This document shows, piece by piece, positions 1-6,860 of a stretch of DNA of 6,860 nucleotides. The translations under genes and the position numbers were made by a program. Numbering within the stretch: the stretch's first letter is position 1; each line of letters begins with the position of its first letter. Source of the stretch: Pseudopedobacter sp. (lineage in GTDB: Bacteria; Bacteroidota; Bacteroidia; Sphingobacteriales; Sphingobacteriaceae); NCBI GenBank assembly GCA_014378285.1, contig JACMNZ010000290.1:1-6860 (forward strand), in the 5' to 3' direction. Under the pieces are notes generated by a model. It was not told where the DNA came from. It did not search any database and worked only from the letters and a program-made list of their open reading frames with translations.

Positions 1-1377
1 ATTTAAGTTTTCTAACTCGCTGTGTTGTGCCTGTAATTCTTCTGTTTGTGTTTGTGTTTCTTCTAATAAATTTTGGATATTCCTTCTAAATTTTGCGCTT
101 ACTAAAGCGGCGCCAATGCTTACACCACAAGTTTGATGATAAAGAATATCAACTTCTGTAAATTTAGAACTACAACCCAATTCTATGATACCAATTGTTA
201 GATTAGCATTTATAATAGGAATCAATAATAAATGATTTAGCTTTATTTTTCCGCTAGCGGTTGTTATAAAATAATCAGGGCCTAAATCACCTATATTTTT
301 TAAAACACCATCTTTAAAAACCTGCCCAATTAAACCTTCTCCTTCATTAAAAGAAGTCTTCATAAAAGCTTCTTTGTTATAAAAGCTTTTTAAGGTAATT
401 TTTCCGTCTTCAAAAACATAAAGGCCACCCACTTCGCATTGCCCATAAAAGATTAATTCGCTTAAAGATTCTTCACAAATTTGGTTTACTGTTTTGTTGC
501 CCAAAAGTTTCTTGTTAAGCGACGCAATTCCCTTTTGTAACCATTCTTCATCATTCAGCTTACCAAAAGATACCTCTAAAGACTCTGCCATAGAATTTAA
601 AGAATTGCTTATTTTACTCAATAGGCCAAAATCATCAGCATCAACCCTTGTACTAAAATCTCCCAAAGAAATTTGATGTGCAATTTCTGCTATTTTCAGT
701 ATGCTTTCTGTGGTGTCTTTATCTTTCTGTAATAATTGGTTTTTAAGTTCATCACGTTGTTTAAAATCAGTTCTTATCCTAAAATAGAATATTAAAGTTA
801 TCAACAGGGAAAGTAAGGACGTAACCACTAAAAGGATTGGAGTTGTACCGGCGGATTGAGCACTTACTTCGTTTCTTTTTTTTAAAAGCAAATGCTCCAT
901 GTTTTTCATCTTATTGATGATGGATTGTATAACTTCCGTTTGCTCTCTCCCAGTTTCCATAATAGAATAAGAAACCGTATTCCCATTATCTATTTGCGAC
1001 ATGATATTTTGCGTTATTACAAAATATTTTCTACAGGCTATACTCAACTCTTTAGCATTTCTAATCTGAACGGGATTATTTGTTACTAAAACATCAAGAG
1101 TACTTAATAGAGAATCGCCAGGTATAATGCTAGCATAATAGGTTTTAGAATACTTATTATCTTTGGATAACAATTTACCCCTAATGCCAATTATTTTATC
1201 TTTTAAATTTACATTGATATTATTTAATGTGTTTAAAAATTCTAAAGTTTGCTCCACCCTTGTTTGGTTATCTCTAAACTTCTTTATCGACATAAATGAA
1301 GCTGTAGAACTTATAATCAATAAAATAAAAGAAATTGAAAAACCAATTTGAAGATTCCTTAAAAATTTAGATTCCAT
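1..1377 (-). CDS. Membrane sensor (hybrid-type) histidine kinase, N-terminal 459 residues; CHASE3-HAMP-GAF, C-terminus beyond window
   Basis: The frame stays open from the ATG at 1377 to the window edge (459 codons), so the gene is cut by the window and not visibly broken. Residues about 10-31 form a first membrane helix and 180-199 a second. Between them lies a helical extracytoplasmic region resembling CHASE3, ending in the typical charged helix (about 141-170). A HAMP-like linker follows (about 200-270, with ISLGDFSTRV at 236-245). Next come a WLQKG motif (279-283) and a GAF domain (about 290-435, with GEGLIGQVF at 346-354). The last 20 or so residues are a Gln/Glu-rich coiled coil (ETQTQTEELQAQ) that in this family leads into HisKA, HATPase and often several receiver domains; these are inferred, not seen. 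It starts 14 bp after the upstream kinase gene, so the two are probably cotranscribed. Its signal is unknown. The family call is firm; the hybrid architecture is inference. Confidence 0.88.
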   Translation of the reverse strand, partial: MESKFLRNLQIGFSISFILLIISSTASFMSIKKFRDNQTRVEQTLEFLNTLNNINVNLKDKIIGIRGKLLSKDNKYSKTYYASIIPGDSLLSTLDVLVTNNPVQIRNAKELSIACRKYFVITQNIMSQIDNGNTVSYSIMETGREQTEVIQSIINKMKNMEHLLLKKRNEVSAQSAGTTPILLVVTSLLSLLITLIFYFRIRTDFKQRDELKNQLLQKDKDTTESILKIAEIAHQISLGDFSTRVDADDFGLLSKISNSLNSMAESLEVSFGKLNDEEWLQKGIASLNKKLLGNKTVNQICEESLSELIFYGQCEVGGLYVFEDGKITLKSFYNKEAFMKTSFNEGEGLIGQVFKDGVLKNIGDLGPDYFITTASGKIKLNHLLLIPIINANLTIGIIELGCSSKFTEVDILYHQTCGVSIGAALVSAKFRRNIQNLLEETQTQTEELQAQHSELENLN

Positions 1378-1391
1378 TTTTTAAGCTTGTT

Positions 1392-2858
1392 TTAATAATT
1401 GAAGGGTAAACTAAAGTAAAACTCCGATCCTTTATTTGGTTCGCTCTTTACCCCATATTTACCGTGATGTTTCTTGATGATATCGGCACAAATATATAAT
1501 CCAATACCCAATCCTTGAAATTTTAAAGACGTTTCTTCTACCCTGTAAAATTTACCGAAAACGCTTTTTTGTTTTTCTTCTAATATGCCAATTCCTTTAT
1601 CCTTAACTTTTATCAATATCTCTTCATCTAAATCTTCTCTAAGAATGGTTACTGTTTGGTTATTTGGAGAATATTTTAAGGCATTAGTTAAGTAATTAAT
1701 TAGAACCTGTTCAATTCTATGTTCGTCTACGTTTAATATCCTTGGTTTTAAATTACCTATAACTTTAACATTTGCAGAAGGATGGGTTTGATGTATTGTA
1801 TCTACACAACTTTCAATAATATGTTTTATATCTATATTTTTTCTGTTGATTTTCAATTCACCACTCTCTATTTTAGAAATATCCAATAGCTCAGATATTA
1901 AATCGTTTAATTTACCAACCTGTAATTGTGCTTTTTCTATATAAATTTTTATTTGAGCAGATTCGTGGTTTTTTAAACTCCGAGACAACAATTGTATGTA
2001 TGCTTTTATACTGGTTAAAGGAGTTTTTAGCTCATGGCTGGCAATACTTAAAAATTCATCTTTCTTCTTTTCGATTTGTTTATGAGCATCAATATCAGTG
2101 AAAGTACCTATCCACTTATTTTGTTTCCCTTTTTCTCTTATAGGAATTATCTTCAATAAATGATAGCAATATTCTATAGATCCTAATTTTTGTAGCCTTA
2201 CCTCCAATTCTAGGTTTTTATTCTGGATGATGGCACTTATAAATTCTGCTTCAATCTTTTTATCATCTGGATGGGATTTTGGGAAAACCTGATCGCTTTC
2301 CGAAAACAGCATCCATTTCCGATTCACGAAGTCAATTTTTCCGTTTTCATCTGCTGTAAAAGCAACTAATGGTAAGGCTTCTAAAGTATAATGTAATTGC
2401 TCTAATCTTTCTTTTAACTCTATTTGTACTTTTTTACGAATATCGATTTCTGCTCTTAATACATCTTGTATCTCTTTTAATTCTTTATTTTGTTTATAAA
2501 GCTTTAAAAAAGTATTTACTTTTAAGAGTAAAATATCAGGGTCAACTGGCTTGGTTACATAATCTATACCTCCAGATTCATATCCTTTGGCAATAAATTG
2601 TTTATCAGTATTAACTGCAGATAAAAAAATGATTGGAATATCTTTTGTCTTATTAAAACCAGCTAGTGTTTCTGCAACTTCATAGCCATCCATAATGGGC
2701 ATTTGCACATCAAGGATAATCAAAGCATAATCGTTATTTAAAACTTTTTTCAAAGCTTCTTCTCCCGATAATGCACTATCAACTAAAAAGTCTTTTGATT
2801 CTAGCAATTTTTTTAGAGAATATATGTTCTCCTGCTTATCGTCTACAACTAAAATCAT
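1392..2858 (-). CDS. Receiver-PAS-histidine kinase (response regulator fused to a sensor kinase core)
   Basis: This is a complete 488-residue soluble protein with no membrane segment. Residues 1-120 are a CheY-like receiver: acidic pair D6/D7, phosphoacceptor D50 (LDVQMP), S80 and K103 (TKP) are all present. A coiled linker (about 121-154) leads to a PAS-like domain (about 155-262). The kinase core follows: H-box with H275 in SHELKTPL, N-box around N388/N392, G1 box D420-x-G422-x-G424, F-box near F434-F437, and G2 box GLGIG at 449-453. Every residue needed for autophosphorylation is there, and the protein ends just after the ATPase domain. An N-terminal receiver suggests that another kinase controls it, and the membrane sensor encoded 14 bp downstream is the obvious candidate (inference). 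The start places the receiver's first beta strand directly at residue 2, as expected. It is transcribed divergently from the marR-fad operon. Output and target genes are unknown. Confidence 0.93.
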   Translation of the reverse strand: MILVVDDKQENIYSLKKLLESKDFLVDSALSGEEALKKVLNNDYALIILDVQMPIMDGYEVAETLAGFNKTKDIPIIFLSAVNTDKQFIAKGYESGGIDYVTKPVDPDILLLKVNTFLKLYKQNKELKEIQDVLRAEIDIRKKVQIELKERLEQLHYTLEALPLVAFTADENGKIDFVNRKWMLFSESDQVFPKSHPDDKKIEAEFISAIIQNKNLELEVRLQKLGSIEYCYHLLKIIPIREKGKQNKWIGTFTDIDAHKQIEKKKDEFLSIASHELKTPLTSIKAYIQLLSRSLKNHESAQIKIYIEKAQLQVGKLNDLISELLDISKIESGELKINRKNIDIKHIIESCVDTIHQTHPSANVKVIGNLKPRILNVDEHRIEQVLINYLTNALKYSPNNQTVTILREDLDEEILIKVKDKGIGILEEKQKSVFGKFYRVEETSLKFQGLGIGLYICADIIKKHHGKYGVKSEPNKGSEFYFSLPFNY

Positions 2859-2960
2859 TAGTTAAATCCTATTCATTCTATACGTTTCTGTGTTTTTTTT
2901 AATCCTTTTTTATAAGCAAAAATTAATCCAAAAACTTATTTAAATTAATAAATTCTAATA

Positions 2961-2988
2961 AAATTTATTATGCTTGCATAATAAATTT
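2961..2988. promoter_or_regulatory. Perfect 28-bp inverted repeat, probable MarR-family operator
   Basis: Two perfectly complementary 13-base arms, AAATTTATTATGC and GCATAATAAATTT, flank a 2-base TT centre. The symmetry stops exactly outside the arms (A on the left, G on the right). Dyads of this kind, with a TGC-TT-GCA core, are typical in form of operators bound by dimeric winged-helix MarR proteins. This one lies 40 bp before the marR start and overlaps the probable -33 region. I infer that the adjacent regulator binds here and represses its own operon. It is also about 100 bp upstream of the divergent kinase gene, so an effect on that side is possible but unsupported. Confidence 0.75.
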
Positions 2989-3004
2989 GAGTTACTTACA
3001 TTTG
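2974..3004 (+). promoter_or_regulatory. Bacteroidota-type promoter for marR-fadN-fadA
   Basis: TACATTTG at 2997-3004 matches the Bacteroidota -7 consensus TAnnTTTG exactly. Twenty bases before it, TTG at 2974-2976 (CTTG with the preceding C) is a partial match to the -33 TTTG. The -33 element falls in the centre of the inverted repeat, so a bound repressor would block sigma-factor access. A second -7-like match, TAAATTTG at 2982-2989, lies inside the right arm but has no TTTG at the proper distance. Transcription would start near 3010, giving a leader of roughly 20 nt. Confidence 0.55.
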
Positions 3005-3028
3005 AAATACCTAATTAAACTTTTTTAA

Positions 3029-3460
3029 ATGAAACATCAAGAAACTATTGATTATTTTTTAAAGGTCACATGGCAAAATATCGCAAATAAATATAATCAG
3101 CTAGCCTCTGAATTTGATATAACCCAATCAGTTGGTTATTTATTGATAAATATCGATGAGATTGAAGGAACTACCGTTTCAGAAGTGGCAGCTTTATTAG
3201 GCTTAAAATCAACCAGTTTAAGTAGGATGTTAAATAATTTAGAACATGATGGTCTAATTTATAGAGAAAGTCATTTAACCGATAAAAGGTCAGTAAAGCT
3301 TTATTTAACAAACTTAGGAAAAGAAAAGCGCCATTTGGCAAGAGTAGTTGTACGTAAATTTAACGACAATTTAGATGCTCATTTATCTACAGAGCAAAGA
3401 GAGCAGCTGATCCAATCCTTAAAAAGAATTAATGAATTAACTACCAATTACAAACCCTGA
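3029..3460 (+). CDS. MarR-family transcriptional regulator, probable regulator of the beta-oxidation operon
   Basis: The 143-residue product has normal MarR length. N- and C-terminal helices (about 1-30 and 100-140) would form the dimer interface. The winged helix-turn-helix lies between: a first HTH helix around TVSEVAALLGL (49-59), a recognition helix around TSLSRMLNNLEHDGLI (62-77), and the wing with the family D-x-R signature (D85-K86-R87) before the VKLYLT strand. It is the first gene of the operon, with fadN starting 13 bp after its stop. That position, plus the palindrome over its promoter, suggests an autoregulated repressor released by an acyl-CoA or fatty acid. The ligand and the repressor sign are inferred. 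No Shine-Dalgarno is visible; the leader before the ATG is A/T-rich, as usual in Bacteroidota. The start is favoured because it is a short distance after the promoter and gives a full-length N-terminal helix. Confidence 0.93.
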   Translation: MKHQETIDYFLKVTWQNIANKYNQLASEFDITQSVGYLLINIDEIEGTTVSEVAALLGLKSTSLSRMLNNLEHDGLIYRESHLTDKRSVKLYLTNLGKEKRHLARVVVRKFNDNLDAHLSTEQREQLIQSLKRINELTTNYKP

Positions 3461-3473
3461 TCAACAATTTTTT

Positions 3474-5879
3474 ATGAAAAGAACGATTAAAAAAGTGGCA
3501 GTTTTAGGTTCGGGAATCATGGGTTCTCGCATTGCCTGCCATTTTGCAAATATTGGTTTAGAAGTATTGCTTTTGGATATTGTACCAAAAGAATTGAACG
3601 ATAAAGAACAAGCTAAAGGCTTTACCTTAGAAAGTTTGGGTGTAAGAAATAGAATTGTAAATGACGCATTAACGTTTGCAGCTAAATCTAATCCTTCTCC
3701 AGTGTATAACAAATCGGTTTTAAATAAAATTAAAACGGGGAATTTTGAGGATAATATGAAAGATATTGCTACTTGCGATTGGATAATTGAAGTAGTGGTA
3801 GAAAATCTTAAAATCAAAAAAATAGTTTACGACGAAGTAGAGAAATTTAGAAAACCAGGGACATTGATCACATCAAATACATCTGGAATTCCAATCCACA
3901 TGATGGCTGAGGGAAGATCAGATGATTTCAAAAAGCATTTCTGCGGAACTCACTTTTTTAATCCACCTCGTTATTTAAGATTATTAGAAATTATACCAAC
4001 AGCTTCAACAGATCCTGAAATAGTTGATTTTTTAATGCATTATGGCGACAAATTTTTGGGTAAAACCACGGTTTTATGTAAAGACACTCCCGCGTTTATT
4101 GCAAATAGGATTGGTGTTTATTCTATCATGTCTTTATTGCATTTGGTAGAAAAAATGGATTTAACCGTTGAGGAAGTAGATAAATTTACTGGTCCTGCTT
4201 TAGGCCGACCAAAATCTGCCACTTTCCGTACAACGGATGTCGTTGGTTTAGATACCATGATAAATGTGGCCAATGGATTAGCGCAAAACGTACCTAACGA
4301 TGAACAAAAAGAAGTTTTCATTTTGCCAGATTATGTAAAAAAAATGCAAGAAAACAAATGGCTAGGTGATAAAACTGGTCAGGGTTTCTATAAAAAAACA
4401 AAAGATAAAGACGGTAAGACCGAGATTTTTGCTTTAGACCTAAAAACTTTAGAATACCGTCCACAAAATAAAGTTAAATCAGCTACGCTAGATGCTACCA
4501 AGCCAGTAGAAAACTTACGTGAACGGATGAAAGTTTTTGCCGCTGGAAAAGATAAAGCTGCAGAGTTTTTCAGAGTTTCCTTTTCAGGATTGTTTGAGTA
4601 CGTATCCAATCGTATTCCTGAAATCTCTGATGAAACCTACAGAATTGATGATGCTATGAGAGCTGGTTTTGGCTGGGAATTAGGTCCATATGAAGTTTGG
4701 GATGCTTTAGGGGTGAAAGAAGGAGTGCAGATGATGAAAGCAAACCAAAAAACTCCGGCAGCTTGGGTTTTAGAAATGCTAACAGCAGGAAATTCTTCAT
4801 TTTATAAGGTAGAAAATGGCATCAAATCTTATTATGATATCCCTTCAAAATCTTATAAAGCAATTCTTGGTCAGGATGCATTTATTGTTTTAGACAATAT
4901 CAGAAGCAATAAAACTATTTGGAAAAATGCAGGCACAACTTTAACAGATTTAGGTGATGGTATCCTGAACTTAGAATTCCATACTAAAATGAATACCATT
5001 GGCGGCGAAGTTTTAGCAGGAATAAATAAGGCAATTGACATAGCCGAAAAAGATTACCGGGGCTTAGTTATTGGAAACGATGGTGCCAATTTTTCCGCAG
5101 GGGCAAATGTGGGAATGATTTTTATGATGGCGGTAGAGCAGGAGTGGGATGAAGTGAATATGGCAATCAAAATGTTCCAAAACACTTCTATGAGGCTTCG
5201 TTATTCTTCCATTCCAGTAGTAGTTGCTCCACATAATTTAACTTTAGGTGGCGGTTGCGAATTCGCTTTACATGCCGACCATGTGCAACTGAGTTCCGAA
5301 ACTTATATGGGATTGGTAGAATTTGGAGTTGGATTAATACCCGGCGGTGGCGGAACTAAGGAAATGACTTTAAGAGCATCTGACGAATTTGGAGCAGAAC
5401 AGATTGAGCAGAATGTTTTAAAAGAAAAGTTCCTGACTATTGCCATGGCTAAAGTTTCTACCTCAGCACAAGAAGCTTTTGATTTAGGTTATTTATTAAA
5501 AGATAAATATTCCATCTCTATGAATAGAAGCAGGCTTATCGCCGATGCAAAAGAGAAAGCTTTAGAATTAGCAAATGCAGGTTACACCCAACCCGTTAGA
5601 AGAACTGATATCAAAGTTTTAGGTAAATACGGATTAGGAATGGTTTATATAGGAGCCAACATTATGAAATCTGGAAATTATATTTCAGAACATGATCAAA
5701 AAATCTCTCAGAAATTAGGCTATGTAATGTGCGGCGGCGATTTATCAGCCCCAACATTAGTAACGGAGCAATATTTATTGGATTTAGAGCGAGAAGCATT
5801 TCTGAGTTTGTGTGGGGAAAAGAAAACGTTGGAAAGAATACAAAGCATCATTACTAAAGGGAAGCCGTTGAGGAATTAA
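3474..5879 (+). CDS. fadN: FadN-type bifunctional 3-hydroxyacyl-CoA dehydrogenase / enoyl-CoA hydratase
   Basis: The 801-residue cytoplasmic enzyme hydrates enoyl-CoA and oxidises the resulting 3-hydroxyacyl-CoA with NAD+ in fatty-acid beta-oxidation. The N-terminal Rossmann fold carries G12-x-G14-x-x-G17 and D35, the NAD-type acidic residue. The dehydrogenase catalytic pair is H160 (GTHFFNPP) and E172, spaced as in known enzymes, with S137 and N211 also in place. A C-terminal dehydrogenase domain follows (about 180-310), with a second related helical segment near 365-425. The crotonase domain (about 485-700) has NFSAGANVG (539-547) and both catalytic glutamates: E596 in LGGGCE and E616, before IPGGGGT. 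Both activities should therefore work. The order dehydrogenase-then-hydratase matches Bacillus subtilis FadN (YusL, about 790 residues) and is the reverse of Escherichia coli FadB. It lies between marR and the thiolase gene, like the fadN-fadA pair of Bacillus. The symbol is assigned by architecture and context. Confidence 0.93.
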   Translation: MKRTIKKVAVLGSGIMGSRIACHFANIGLEVLLLDIVPKELNDKEQAKGFTLESLGVRNRIVNDALTFAAKSNPSPVYNKSVLNKIKTGNFEDNMKDIATCDWIIEVVVENLKIKKIVYDEVEKFRKPGTLITSNTSGIPIHMMAEGRSDDFKKHFCGTHFFNPPRYLRLLEIIPTASTDPEIVDFLMHYGDKFLGKTTVLCKDTPAFIANRIGVYSIMSLLHLVEKMDLTVEEVDKFTGPALGRPKSATFRTTDVVGLDTMINVANGLAQNVPNDEQKEVFILPDYVKKMQENKWLGDKTGQGFYKKTKDKDGKTEIFALDLKTLEYRPQNKVKSATLDATKPVENLRERMKVFAAGKDKAAEFFRVSFSGLFEYVSNRIPEISDETYRIDDAMRAGFGWELGPYEVWDALGVKEGVQMMKANQKTPAAWVLEMLTAGNSSFYKVENGIKSYYDIPSKSYKAILGQDAFIVLDNIRSNKTIWKNAGTTLTDLGDGILNLEFHTKMNTIGGEVLAGINKAIDIAEKDYRGLVIGNDGANFSAGANVGMIFMMAVEQEWDEVNMAIKMFQNTSMRLRYSSIPVVVAPHNLTLGGGCEFALHADHVQLSSETYMGLVEFGVGLIPGGGGTKEMTLRASDEFGAEQIEQNVLKEKFLTIAMAKVSTSAQEAFDLGYLLKDKYSISMNRSRLIADAKEKALELANAGYTQPVRRTDIKVLGKYGLGMVYIGANIMKSGNYISEHDQKISQKLGYVMCGGDLSAPTLVTEQYLLDLEREAFLSLCGEKKTLERIQSIITKGKPLRN

Positions 5880-5883
5880 ATTC

Positions 5884-5977
5884 GACTAAAGAATAAGGAA
5901 CAAAGATCATAGAAAAAAGGAGTTTAATTCGGATAGTTTGTAAGGTGTCTTTATTCCTTACTCCTTAATCCTTAATC
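5884..5977. repeat. Inverted pair of degenerate 7-bp repeat arrays in the fadN-fadA spacer
   Basis: The spacer has a purine-rich left arm of five 7-base units (5888-5922: AAAGAAT, AAGGAAC, AAAGATC, ATAGAAA, AAAGGAG). The pyrimidine-rich right arm (about 5947-5974) read on the other strand gives AAGGATT, AAGGAGT, AAGGAAT, AAAGACA. Both follow an AARGANN pattern. Bases 5884-5906 and 5948-5970 are complementary at 19 of 23 positions, including TAAGGAA, across a 41-base loop. All four mismatches are A-C on the plus strand, so on the minus strand they become G-U wobbles and the helix would be unbroken. It begins 4 bases after the fadN stop and ends 9 bases before the fadA start. Its function is unknown. 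It could be a dispersed intergenic element or a stem in the fad transcript. No T-run follows, so it is not a standard terminator. Confidence 0.65.
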
Positions 5978-5986
5978 AAAAACAAA

Positions 5987-6860
5987 ATGGAAGCATACAT
6001 TATAGCAGGATACAGAACAGCGGTTGGGAAAGCATCAAAAGGTGTTTTTCGTTTCACCCGGGCCGACGATTTAGCCGCAGAAGTTATACGTGAATTAGTG
6101 GCGTCAGTCCCAAATTTAGATAAAGAAAGAATAGACGATGTTATTGTAGGAAACGCTACACCAGAAGCAGAACAAGGCTTAAACATTGCCAGAATGATCT
6201 CTTTAATGGGTTTAGATACTGATAAAGTTCCGGGCGTAACGGTAAATAGATATTGTGCATCAGGTTTAGAAACCATTGCTACAGCTGTAGCCAAAATTAA
6301 AGCGGGCATGGCTGATTGTATTATTGCTGGGGGGGTAGAAGTGATGAGCGGAATGCCTTTTGGCGGATGGAAAATTGTCCCAAATCCGGAAGTGACACTT
6401 AAAAATCCAGATTGGTATTGGGGAATGGGATTAACCGCCGAAGCAGTAGCAAAAGAATACAATGTAAATCGAGAAGACCAAGATGAATTTGCTTTTTATT
6501 CACATCAAAAGGCAATTGAAGCCATTAAAAATGGGCATTTAAAAGATGGTGTTTTGCCTATTACGGTAAAAGAAAACTATTTAGATGCCAACATGAAGAA
6601 GAAAACCCGTGAATACGTGGTTGATACGGATGAAGGTCCAAGAGCGGATACCAGTTTAACTGCTTTAGCAAAATTAAAACCTGTTTTTGCAGCAGGTGGT
6701 TCAGTTACAGCAGGTAATTCATCACAAACTTCAGACGGAGCAGCCTTTGTATTGGTGGTGTCTGAAAAAATGTTGAAGGAGTTAAATGTTTCCCCAATAG
6801 CTCGTTTAGTAAGTTATTCTGTAGCTGGCGTGGCACCAAGAATTATGGGAATTGGCCCGA
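5987..6860 (+). CDS. fadA: Acetyl-CoA C-acyltransferase (3-ketoacyl-CoA thiolase), N-terminal 291 residues
   Basis: The frame is open from the ATG at 5987 to the window edge, about three quarters of a usual 390-residue thiolase. The protein catalyses the thiolytic cleavage of 3-ketoacyl-CoA to acetyl-CoA and a shortened acyl-CoA, the last step of beta-oxidation. Visible signatures are RTAVGK near the start (10-15), the nucleophilic cysteine C90 in NRYCASGLE, the GGVEVMSGMP segment (about 115-124), and the NSSQTSDGAA loop (about 247-256). The C-terminal catalytic His and second Cys lie beyond the window. Position 3 of the signature after SGL is E where many thiolases have Q, a mild variation. 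It follows fadN on the same strand, consistent with one operon, though the 107-bp gap is wider than the 13 bp between marR and fadN. No Shine-Dalgarno is evident before the ATG. Biosynthetic acetoacetyl-CoA thiolases share these motifs, so the degradative role rests on context. Confidence 0.92.
   Translation, partial: MEAYIIAGYRTAVGKASKGVFRFTRADDLAAEVIRELVASVPNLDKERIDDVIVGNATPEAEQGLNIARMISLMGLDTDKVPGVTVNRYCASGLETIATAVAKIKAGMADCIIAGGVEVMSGMPFGGWKIVPNPEVTLKNPDWYWGMGLTAEAVAKEYNVNREDQDEFAFYSHQKAIEAIKNGHLKDGVLPITVKENYLDANMKKKTREYVVDTDEGPRADTSLTALAKLKPVFAAGGSVTAGNSSQTSDGAAFVLVVSEKMLKELNVSPIARLVSYSVAGVAPRIMGIGP

Noticed and set aside
494..1351. Short plus-strand open frames (60-65 codons) within 494-1351
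   Set aside because: They lie antisense to the continuous CHASE3-HAMP-GAF coding frame and have no recognisable content.
2891..2910. Runs of T at 2893-2900 and 2906-2910 as a possible terminator
   Set aside because: No GC-rich stem precedes them on either strand, and no gene ends there. They are part of the A/T-rich divergent promoter spacer.
3461..3817. A 118-codon open frame on the minus strand opposite the start of fadN
   Set aside because: It overlaps the Rossmann NAD-binding region of fadN and shows no domain of its own.
5888..5977. Heptad arrays considered as a CRISPR array
   Set aside because: The units are 7 bases long and contiguous with no spacers, and no cas genes are nearby.
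5965..6462. A 165-codon open frame on the minus strand opposite the thiolase gene
   Set aside because: The plus strand here encodes unmistakable thiolase motifs, including the NRYC active site. The antisense product resembles no protein family and is a frame shadow.

Overview
The window looks like an AT-rich Bacteroidota chromosome, most likely of the Pedobacter/Sphingobacteriaceae kind. This is judged from family resemblance and not from a database search. Three things point that way: none of the start codons has a clear Shine-Dalgarno sequence, the one convincing promoter has the Bacteroidota -7 form TAnnTTTG, and the sensor kinase has the CHASE3-HAMP-GAF build common in that phylum.

Minus strand, 2858 down to the left edge: a two-gene signalling operon. 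The first gene (2858-1392) encodes a soluble protein in which a receiver domain precedes a PAS domain and a complete histidine-kinase core. Only 14 bp later a second gene starts (1377) and runs off the window. It encodes a membrane sensor with two transmembrane helices, CHASE3, HAMP, GAF and the start of a coiled coil. Its catalytic part lies outside the window.

The 170-bp divergent spacer (2859-3028) holds a perfect 28-bp inverted repeat (2961-2988) and a Bacteroidota-type promoter reading right. Together they look like the autoregulated control region of the next gene.

Plus strand, 3029 to the right edge: a fatty-acid beta-oxidation operon. A MarR-family repressor (3029-3460) is followed after 13 bp by an 801-residue FadN-type bifunctional 3-hydroxyacyl-CoA dehydrogenase/enoyl-CoA hydratase (3474-5879). 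After a 107-bp gap comes the acyl-CoA thiolase (5987 to the edge, incomplete). The two enzymes cover the hydration, second oxidation and thiolysis steps of beta-oxidation. The acyl-CoA dehydrogenase would be expected further right. The fadN-fadA gap contains an unusual pair of inverted arrays of 7-bp units (5884-5977), the least explained structure here.

Most of the window is ordinary core metabolism and signalling. The two items most worth a second look are the long palindrome and the mirrored heptad arrays.
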